In this document: positions 58,388 through 64,000 of the stretch, in pieces
Position numbering within the stretch: the first letter of the stretch is position 1
Layout: each line of letters starts with the position of its first letter
Assembly (NCBI RefSeq): GCF_900176635.1
Contig: NZ_FXLN01000004.1
Location: 124,001 to 188,000 of the forward strand
Reading direction: 5' to 3'
DNA length: 64,000 bases
Source of the DNA: Clostridium merdae
GTDB taxonomy: Bacteria; Bacillota; Clostridia; Oscillospirales; Acutalibacteraceae
Notes under the pieces: model-generated
Database searches by the model: none
The model's input: the letters and a program-made list of their open reading frames with translations, nothing else
Told to the model about the DNA's origin: nothing
Position numbers and translations under genes: made by a program

Positions 58388-60075
58388 TGCTGCTGCTCCT
58401 TTTCGTCCATTTCTAAAATGAGTTCTTCCGCCGCAGAGCCTGCCGGTACCATGGGGAGAACGTTAAAATCACTGTTGATGAGGCAATTAATGAGGCACGG
58501 CCCTTTGTATTCCAACGCCTTTTTTAAAACAGGCACGACATCGTGGCAGGTGCGAATGGTAAAGGCCTTTAAACCGAAGGCCTCTGCCAACAGCTCATAA
58601 TTGGTGGGTTTGTTGAGTGTGGTTTGAGAAAAGCGACCATCGTAAAACAGCTTCTGCCATTGGCGTACCATACCCAAAACATTGTTGTTCATGATAAGCT
58701 CAATGATGGGAATGTTGTACTTTGCGGCAGTTGACAGTTCGGCACAGTTCATGTGGAAGCTGCCGTCACCCGCTACGTTTACCACTCGCAGCTCAGGCTT
58801 TGCCACTTGCGCACCAAGTGCCGCTCCCAGGCCGAAGCCCATGGTTCCAAGCCCTCCAGAGGTAATCATACGGCGAGGCTTCTGGAACGGAAAGTATTGT
58901 GCCGTCCACATTTGGTGCTGTCCAACTTCGGTAGAAAGAATAAGGTCTTCGCCGCCCAGTTCTGCCAGGGTTTCAAGCAGGTATTGAGGCGTTACTCCGC
59001 CCTCGCAGTTGGATTTTTGAACCAGTGGGTACTCCTGCTTCCACGCCTTTACCTGCTCCATCCATTCGGGGTGGCTAGCGGGTTTAAGCTCGCGAACAAG
59101 CTTTTCTAAGATACTGCGGGCATCGCCTTTCAGGCGAAAGTCTGCGTTAATGTTTTTATTGAACTCTGCGGAGTCAATGTCAATGTGAACCACGCGGCAG
59201 CCGCGCGCGAATAAGTCCGCATTGCAAATCACACGGTCTGAAAAACGGGTGCCCACAGCAAAGAGTACATCACATTCCTTAAGGGCCATTGCAGAGGGAA
59301 CTGTTCCGTGCATGCCGAGCATTCCAAGGTAACGCTCGTTGGTTTGGTCGAACCCGCCTTGGCACATTAAAGAGCAGGAGACAGGAGCATCCAGTAGTTC
59401 AACAAACTCATGCAGAGCGTTCGACGCCTCGGCTGAAATAATACCGCCGCCGGCATAAACGTAGGGGCGCTCGCACTGGGAAAGCAACTCCAATACTTGC
59501 TCAAATCGGCTTTCATCCAGTGTGGTGGCTTGATGGGTCTGGTTGAGCGGCAGAGGTGTAAATTCGTATTTGTGCGCTGTTACATCTTTGGGAATATCAA
59601 CTAACACAGGGCCTTTGCGTCCGCTTTCTGCTATTCGGAATGCTTCACGTAGGGTAGAGGCCAAATCGCTTACATCTTTTACAATGAAGTTGTGTTTTGT
59701 AATCGGCATGGTAATACCGGTGATGTCAACCTCCTGAAAGCTATCTAACCCCAAAAGGTCAATGGTTACATTACCAGTAATGGCTACCATGGGAACGGAA
59801 TCCATATAGGCGGTAGCTATGCCGGTTACAAGATTGGTTGCGCCGGGGCCAGAGGTTGCAAGGCAAACACCTGTTTTTCCGCTGGCGCGTGCGTATCCAT
59901 CCGCAGCATGGGCAGCACCTTGTTCGTGAGAGGTTTCAATGTGATTGATTTTCTCCCGGTACTCATACAGGGCATCGTAAATGTTTAATACCGCCCCACC
60001 CGGGTACCCAAAAACGGTGGTGGCATTTTGTTCGAGCAAACATTCCATAATAATCTGCGCGCCAGTTAACAGCAT
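58384..60075 (-). CDS. ilvB: acetolactate synthase large subunit
   Basis: A 563-residue ThDP enzyme that makes acetolactate or acetohydroxybutyrate, the first common step of branched-chain amino-acid synthesis. The catalytic Glu is E51 in S-H-E-Q-G-A-A-H-A-A-D-G-Y-A-R. The FAD-binding middle domain is present (G-T-R-F-S-D-R), and the ThDP/Mg motif is V-A-G-D-G-S-F-H-M-N, ending in N-N. The first gene of ilvB-ilvN-ilvA, with AGGAGG 8 bases upstream, and behind an isoleucine T-box. ilvC and ilvD are not in the window. Confidence 0.96.
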   Translation of the reverse strand: MLLTGAQIIMECLLEQNATTVFGYPGGAVLNIYDALYEYREKINHIETSHEQGAAHAADGYARASGKTGVCLATSGPGATNLVTGIATAYMDSVPMVAITGNVTIDLLGLDSFQEVDITGITMPITKHNFIVKDVSDLASTLREAFRIAESGRKGPVLVDIPKDVTAHKYEFTPLPLNQTHQATTLDESRFEQVLELLSQCERPYVYAGGGIISAEASNALHEFVELLDAPVSCSLMCQGGFDQTNERYLGMLGMHGTVPSAMALKECDVLFAVGTRFSDRVICNADLFARGCRVVHIDIDSAEFNKNINADFRLKGDARSILEKLVRELKPASHPEWMEQVKAWKQEYPLVQKSNCEGGVTPQYLLETLAELGGEDLILSTEVGQHQMWTAQYFPFQKPRRMITSGGLGTMGFGLGAALGAQVAKPELRVVNVAGDGSFHMNCAELSTAAKYNIPIIELIMNNNVLGMVRQWQKLFYDGRFSQTTLNKPTNYELLAEAFGLKAFTIRTCHDVVPVLKKALEYKGPCLINCLINSDFNVLPMVPAGSAAEELILEMDEKEQQQ

Positions 60076-60121
60076 GTTCTTTTCCTCCTGTAATCCATTT
60101 TGTATTGGCGGAAAGGCAAAT

Positions 60122-60398
60122 AAAAAAGCCCCCGCCTCTGGTTATCCCAGAGGCGAGGGCGTTAAGCTCCCGCGGTACCACTCTGTATTACTGCCTTATT
60201 GGCAGCTTCTCACTGCATATCTAACAATATGCTTCCCATTAACGGAGGAAACCCGGACTCAGCTTACTACCCTTTATGGGTTCAGCCGTCTGCTCAAGGG
60301 TGATGTCCTGTGGGGCGCCCACTGCCTCGCACCAACCGGCAGCTCTCTGTAAGGGCGGTATTCCGCATTCGTGTCCCTATCAAAGCATTTTTTCTGTT
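60122..60398 (-). ncRNA. isoleucine T-box leader of ilvBNA
   Basis: The minus-strand leader between the promoter and ilvB. The T-box core, GTGGTACCGCGGGAGC, lies at 60182-60167 and is followed by GCCCTCGCCTCTGG, whose complement at 60140-60128 plus six T forms the terminator (60122-60163). In Stem I the sequence GGACATCACCC at 60308-60298 presents ATC in specifier position, reading isoleucine. Uncharged tRNA-Ile would pair with the TGG and specifier, form the antiterminator and switch on the operon. The specifier is my reading and should be checked by folding. Confidence 0.9.
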
Positions 60399-60404
60399 GC
60401 TATC

Positions 60405-60433
60405 ATATTATTCGAAAGCCTTTCGATTGTCAA
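60405..60433 (-). promoter_or_regulatory. promoter of the ilv T-box leader with a dyad in its spacer
   Basis: On the minus strand TTGACA (60433-60428) and TAATAT (60410-60405) are separated by exactly 17 bp. The spacer holds TCGAAAG-C-CTTTCGA (60412-60426), a perfect 7-bp dyad, which is a possible repressor site. Confidence 0.8.
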
Positions 60434-60461
60434 GAGGACATTTCAAATTATTTTTTGCAAT

Positions 60462-61184
60462 TCAAGATTTATCTCCCATTAACACGGAAACAACACCGCA
60501 CAGAACTCCAGCAATGGGGAACACTACCCAGCCTGGGTGCCACATATCAAACAAGAAACCAATTAGCAGGAAAAAAGCAGTGGCAAGGAGCATAATTGCA
60601 CCGCTAAGACGCTCGGCAAGCGACTCGCCTTTTTTCGCGGCAGATGGAGGTGTGAATTGGGAGGCCGGTAAGCTGCCCGACTGGTAATAGGCGATTTGTT
60701 CATCCCAATAGGATTTTTGCATCCCATAATACACGAAGAGCCCTACCCCAACAGCAACCAATAGCAAAAAGACTGCAATTGATATTGCTCCACTTCCAAA
60801 AATAGATTCAAATACTTGGAACATCACCACCGCAAGAATACAGAGAATAACACCGGTTGTGATGGCAATGGCAAACTGGCTGCGAAACGCTGCGTAGGCA
60901 CGAATCAGGTCTTCGGGGATGGAGTGGGAGGAAGCTTCTTCGATGAAAGGTGAGTCAACTTGCTCTTCCTCAATCCCTAGCTCCTGCCGAATTTCATCAA
61001 TGCTGCCAAATTCTGCAATAACGGCACCCAGTGCCTCGTTCTCATTCTTTCCTTCTGCTAAGAGCGTTTCATACCGTTCTTCCATGCTCTCAATAATGTT
61101 GATTTTTACTTCGGCGACCTCTTTGGTGCGGGGCAGGGATGCAAAGGAATTCTCTACATAATTGCGAATCTTATCCATGCTCAT
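60462..61184 (-). CDS. permease-prefix (DUF1700-like) membrane protein
   Basis: A 240-residue membrane protein. The first 80 residues are a cytosolic helical segment of the kind found in DUF1700/permease-prefix proteins (M-D-K-I-R-N-Y-V-E-N-S-F, E-R-Y-E-T-L-L-A-E-G-K-N-E-N-E-A and I-A-E-F-G-S-I-D-E-I-R-Q-E-L). Four hydrophobic helices follow as two pairs. It starts at ATG 61184, inside the end of the PadR gene, with AGAGGAG upstream; longer open frames upstream have no support. PadR and such proteins are usual partners, the membrane protein probably sensing or acting in the envelope. Confidence 0.82.
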   Translation of the reverse strand: MSMDKIRNYVENSFASLPRTKEVAEVKINIIESMEERYETLLAEGKNENEALGAVIAEFGSIDEIRQELGIEEEQVDSPFIEEASSHSIPEDLIRAYAAFRSQFAIAITTGVILCILAVVMFQVFESIFGSGAISIAVFLLLVAVGVGLFVYYGMQKSYWDEQIAYYQSGSLPASQFTPPSAAKKGESLAERLSGAIMLLATAFFLLIGFLFDMWHPGWVVFPIAGVLCGVVSVLMGDKS

Positions 61185-61521
61185 TGCTAATCTCCTCTTT
61201 CTCACTGGTAAAATAGTCCACAATTTGTCTGGTGAGCTTCCACTCGCTGCATTTTTCACGGTAATATGCTCGCCCGGCATTCGTAATGGTAAAGTAGGTG
61301 CGCGGCTTTCCAAAGGATTCAGAGCCGTGGTAGCTGGCAATAAAACCGCTTTTCTCAAGCCGATTAATCGCCGAATACAAGGTTGTTTCTTTCATGCTGT
61401 AAACGCCGTTGGTGCGTGTTTGAATCTCTTTCGAAATTTCGTACCCATAGGAGTCGTGTTCGAGCAAAAGAAACAAAATCATTATATCGTTGTAGCCGCG
61501 CATAATGTCGCTGCTAATCAA
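61171..61521 (-). CDS. PadR-family transcriptional regulator
   Basis: A 116-residue winged-helix regulator. The PadR pattern is L-L-E-H-D-S-Y-G-Y-E-I-S-K-E-I, then E-T-T-L-Y-S-A-I-N-R-L-E-K-S-G-F-I and R-T-Y-F-T-I-T-N-A-G. The length suits the short PadR subgroup. It overlaps the DUF1700-like gene by 14 bases. A promoter is at 61565-61593. The start has AGGAGG upstream. Confidence 0.92.
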   Translation of the reverse strand: MISSDIMRGYNDIMILFLLLEHDSYGYEISKEIQTRTNGVYSMKETTLYSAINRLEKSGFIASYHGSESFGKPRTYFTITNAGRAYYREKCSEWKLTRQIVDYFTSEKEEISNEHG

Positions 61522-61564
61522 AATTTTGCCCTCCTCTTATTACTACGTCTGTTGAAGTAGTTTG

Positions 61565-61593
61565 AGTATAGCACAACTACTACGACAAGTAAA
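61565..61593 (-). promoter_or_regulatory. promoter of the PadR/DUF1700 pair
   Basis: On the minus strand TTTACT (61593-61588) and TATACT (61570-61565) are 17 bp apart. Several ACTAC/GTAGT boxes surround them (61543-61590) and could be PadR sites. Confidence 0.5.
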
Positions 61594-61610
61594 GTAATAT
61601 TTTAGATTAC

Positions 61611-61640
61611 TTGACAGAAGCTTCTATTTTCCGGTAAAAT
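61611..61640 (+). promoter_or_regulatory. promoter of the MarR-type gene
   Basis: TTGACA (61611-61616) and TAAAAT (61635-61640) with an 18-bp spacer. It is nearly back to back with the PadR promoter. Confidence 0.65.
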
Positions 61641-61677
61641 ACTTTTATATTAAAAGTTTTATAAGGAGCACTATTTC

Positions 61678-62103
61678 GTGAATTCTGAGCAGCAGGAGGA
61701 GTTAAATTACTTCTTTGTAGAGACCTTTAACCGAATACTGCAATATGAGGAAGCGGCACTTTCTACCGGGGATACAACCGGCCTGAGCATGAAAGAGCTG
61801 CACATATTGGAGGCCGTAGCACAAATGCAGCCTATACAGCAGAATACGATGTCTAAAATTGCGGCAAGGCTTGGCATCAGCACGGGTGCGCTTACTACGG
61901 CGATTAGTGTGTTAGTTACAAAAGGGTGCCTAGAACGCCAGAGCAGCGAGCAAGATCGCCGCCTTGTTTGGATTATTATGACCCCCAAGGGGGAGCGTGC
62001 AGAGCTTCAGCACCGCTTGTTTCACAAAGAGATGGTTCAAATGATTGGTAATTCTTTAAACGAAGAAAGCCTTCGTTCTCTTCTGGCATCTCTAAAATAT
62101 TAA
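61678..62103 (+). CDS. MarR-family transcriptional regulator
   Basis: A 141-residue winged-helix regulator. The MarR pattern is L-S-M-K-E-L-H-I-L-E-A-V-A, M-S-K-I-A-A-R-L-G-I-S-T-G-A-L-T-T-A-I and the wing G-C-L-E-R-Q-S-S-E-Q-D-R-R-L-V-W. It starts with GTG at 61678 behind AAGGAG. The gap to the DegV gene is only 40 bases with no terminator, so the two probably form an operon, though the functional link is not obvious. Such small MarR proteins are often found with fatty-acid genes, and DegV proteins bind fatty acids. Confidence 0.9.
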   Translation: MNSEQQEELNYFFVETFNRILQYEEAALSTGDTTGLSMKELHILEAVAQMQPIQQNTMSKIAARLGISTGALTTAISVLVTKGCLERQSSEQDRRLVWIIMTPKGERAELQHRLFHKEMVQMIGNSLNEESLRSLLASLKY

Positions 62104-62143
62104 GTCGTTTTTTTGAAGACAAAAAGGAAGGCGGATTGACAGT

Positions 62144-62962
62144 ATGAGCGTTCAAATATTAATTGACAGCACAGCAGACCTATCGAGGGAGGAGGCCGAG
62201 CGCCTTGGAGTTCGAATTGTTCCGCTGACGGTGCATTTTGGCGATCGCCAGTTTATTGATAAATATAACATTACTGAAGAACAGTTTTACGATATGCTGA
62301 ATACCGAGGCAGAAATGCCTACTACTACGCAGGTAAGCCCCCAAAGCTTTTTGGATGTATACGCAGAATACCCAAACGATGAAATTGTAGGGATTTACAT
62401 TGCGCAAAAGCTCAGCGGAACGTACCAGTCTGCTGTTATTGCAAAGGAAGAGTGTGGGCGGGAAGATATTTACCCAATTGACTCCTTAACCGTTTCGGCA
62501 GGTGCGGCTCTGCTCGTGAATGAAGCCGTTCGTATGCGTGACGAGGGGAAGAGCGGAAAAGAAATTGCCGAGCATATTACCGAGTTAACAAAGCATGTTG
62601 AAATGCTCGCGGTGTTCAATACCATGAGGTATTTGGTAAAGGGTGGGCGGCTTTCCAGCACCAAAGGTACGCTGGGCAATCTGCTTGGCATTAAACCAAT
62701 TATCATGGTAAAGGACGGCGTTCTTGAGGTAATTGGAAAAGAGCGTGGCATGAAAAAAGCACTTGATTTTGTCGTTCGTCATTTGCGTGAGCTGCCAGAT
62801 TTCGACTCCTCTAAACCGATTGCATATTCTCACAGCTTTAATCCATCTGATTTGGAACTGCTCAAGCAGGAGCTGGGAGAGGGGCAAACCCTGATTATGG
62901 GAAGCGTGGTAGGTACCCATGCAGGCCCCGGTGCTCTCTTGGTAGGCTATTACCGTAAATAG
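62144..62962 (+). CDS. DegV-family (fatty-acid-binding) protein
   Basis: A 272-residue protein of the DegV/FakB family. The start I-L-I-D-S-T-A-D-L-S and the middle stretch S-G-T-Y-Q-S-A, then D-S-L-T-V-S-A-G, L-V-K-G-G-R-L-S and G-I-K-P-I-I are characteristic. FakB members carry a fatty acid to the FakA kinase for phosphorylation. No FakA is nearby. The start follows AAGGCGG. Terminator at 62976-63005. Confidence 0.92.
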   Translation: MSVQILIDSTADLSREEAERLGVRIVPLTVHFGDRQFIDKYNITEEQFYDMLNTEAEMPTTTQVSPQSFLDVYAEYPNDEIVGIYIAQKLSGTYQSAVIAKEECGREDIYPIDSLTVSAGAALLVNEAVRMRDEGKSGKEIAEHITELTKHVEMLAVFNTMRYLVKGGRLSSTKGTLGNLLGIKPIIMVKDGVLEVIGKERGMKKALDFVVRHLRELPDFDSSKPIAYSHSFNPSDLELLKQELGEGQTLIMGSVVGTHAGPGALLVGYYRK

Positions 62963-62975
62963 AAATGAGATATTG

Positions 62976-63005
62976 AAAACCCCCGCCATATGGCGGGGGT
63001 TTTTG
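62976..63005. terminator. bidirectional intrinsic terminator
   Basis: AAAACCCCCGCC and GGCGGGGGTTTT (12 bp, perfect) flank ATAT, between the DegV gene and a convergent AraC-type gene. Confidence 0.95.
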
Positions 63006-63029
63006 ATGCGTCTAATATTAATTTTAAGA

Positions 63030-63857
63030 TTATAATTGATTGCTAGATGTAGTAGAAGAGCGGAATTTACCGGGAGCAGCTCCTGTATGCTTTTTAAAGG
63101 CACGAATAAAGTTATTGGCATTTCCAAAACCACATTCTACCGCAATTTGAGCAATTGGTTTTTTGGTGTTCCAAAGCAGGTCTTTGGCGTAAGAGAGCCG
63201 ATTCATTAGCAAAAACTGCTTGGGGCTGTACCCAGTCATGTTTTTAAAGCTGTGCGACAAATAATATACGCTAATATAAAATTGCTCCGCCAAATCCTTA
63301 ATTTGAATGTCCTCCAGGCAATGTTCTTCTAAGTACTTTTTAACCTCGTAAATATGAGAAGAATGCCTGCCGTCATACGAAGAAAACTGCCCTTCTGAGC
63401 GGCGATATGCCATAATAAGGGACTGCTGTAAAAAAGACACCATATAATCACCGCGGTAAGGGCGAAAACGTGCGCTTTCACGAACCATATTTTCAAATAA
63501 ATTTTCAGCTTCTTCTTGGCAATCTGTTAAATCAAAAGTGGGGAAGCCCTCGTCAGAATGGTGCTGAAAAACAGACATAAGGGGGCTATCGTACAGAATA
63601 TGATGGATTTTCAGAGGCTGAATGGTTACAAGGTAACGTTGGTACGGTGCTTCCAGAACCTCCAAGGAGCATTCATCCAAATTGCTGAAAAAGAACATAT
63701 GTCCCGCAGAAATTATATAATTTGCTCCGTTAACCGTTAGCTTTATTTTTCCGTGCTTAATGTAAATCTGACGATATACGTTAAAGTATAGCTGTTGAAT
63801 CGGCATGTCGGAATCGGCGTAGGTACAGTCAATTGCCAGATCTAACTGCGGTTCCAT
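63030..63857 (-). CDS. AraC-family transcriptional regulator
   Basis: A 275-residue regulator with the common order cupin sensor then DNA-binding domain. The N-terminal half (about 1-150) has short beta strands of an AraC_binding cupin (V-N-G-A-N-Y-I-I-S-A-G-H-M-F-F). The C-terminal half has two helix-turn-helix motifs (I-Q-I-K-D-L-A-E-Q-F-Y-I-S-V-Y-Y-L-S-H-S-F-K; I-A-Q-I-A-V-E-C-G-F-G-N-A-N-N-F-I-R-A-F-K-K-H-T-G). The start follows AAAGGAGG. Its effector (probably a sugar) and targets are outside the window. Confidence 0.9.
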   Translation of the reverse strand: MEPQLDLAIDCTYADSDMPIQQLYFNVYRQIYIKHGKIKLTVNGANYIISAGHMFFFSNLDECSLEVLEAPYQRYLVTIQPLKIHHILYDSPLMSVFQHHSDEGFPTFDLTDCQEEAENLFENMVRESARFRPYRGDYMVSFLQQSLIMAYRRSEGQFSSYDGRHSSHIYEVKKYLEEHCLEDIQIKDLAEQFYISVYYLSHSFKNMTGYSPKQFLLMNRLSYAKDLLWNTKKPIAQIAVECGFGNANNFIRAFKKHTGAAPGKFRSSTTSSNQL

Positions 63858-64000
63858 AATAGGCCTCCTTTGTCATCATCATTGTTTCTATGTAAAAATC
63901 TGCGAACTTATACAGAGCGTTTCAAATTACGTACTAGACTCTTGCTGCCCAATGGTACACGGTTGGACTCGATTATCTTTTGTATTGCTTTGTTATGAGT
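63858..64000. other. 143-bp end of window
   Basis: Upstream region of the AraC-type gene. No gene, terminator or convincing promoter is seen. Confidence 0.5.

Noticed and set aside
1..64000. tRNA, rRNA, insertion sequences, prophage or integrated elements
   Set aside because: Looked for and not seen; no transposase or integrase motifs and no tRNA-like clover patterns were recognised.

Overview
The window reads as chromosomal DNA of an anaerobic, endospore-forming member of the Clostridia. Supporting signs are spoIIID behind a sigma-E-like promoter, a long collagen-like gene behind a sigma-K-like promoter, DtxR/FeoAB iron uptake, low-GC Firmicutes ribosome binding sites and many intrinsic terminators. 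A family-level guess (Oscillospiraceae/Ruminococcaceae-like) rests only on gene content. I found no rRNA, tRNA, transposase, integrase, phage gene or CRISPR array.

Layout. 1-3144: end of a catabolic operon (C-terminal part of a lectin-like or glycohydrolase protein, AtuA/DUF1446, DUF4387, PfkB sugar kinase). 3271-6339: collagen-like spore-surface candidate. 6565-9864: DtxR-type regulator divergent from feoAB. 9942-11503: DUF1003 membrane protein and a MerR regulator. 11763-13829: redox operon of a TlpA-like lipoprotein, a 50-residue CXXC membrane protein and a NapH-like 4Fe-4S membrane protein. 13997-18909: iron-type alcohol dehydrogenase, AraC regulator, FAD/Rieske oxidoreductase and tocopherol-cyclase-like protein. 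18986-21136: tex.

21333-29840 is the most interesting region. A PrpR-type sigma-54 activator is divergent from a seven-gene operon: hydroxyacid dehydrogenase, RraA/HMG-aldolase-like protein, TRAP-type large permease, 2-TM partner, COG3964-type amidohydrolase, second TRAP-type large permease, second 2-TM partner. A textbook -24/-12 promoter and a perfect 17-bp inverted repeat lie in the divergent gap. The substrate cannot be told from sequence.

30116-32466: a frameshifted CPBP protease and a polysaccharide flippase. 32641-37454: two-component system with a MacB/FtsX-type ABC exporter. 37751-41277: YyaL-type protein, LUD-domain protein, Usp-like protein. 41514-46014: YtrA-type GntR regulator with an ABC-2 exporter, and an AI-2E family permease. 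46472-50091: zinc-ribbon membrane protein, superoxide dismutase, NAD(P)H/FMN reductase-like protein, YebC, ClbS/DfsB protein. 50301-52611: polar amino-acid ABC importer. 52860-54518: BspA-like leucine-rich-repeat surface protein. 54733-56575: cytidylate-kinase-like protein, VOC protein, SpoIIID. 56688-60398: isoleucine T-box followed by ilvB-ilvN-ilvA. 60462-63857: PadR/DUF1700 pair, MarR, DegV, AraC.

Starts were moved inward wherever a ribosome binding site pointed to a later codon; these choices are stated per gene. All family names come from recognising motifs by eye, without a database search.
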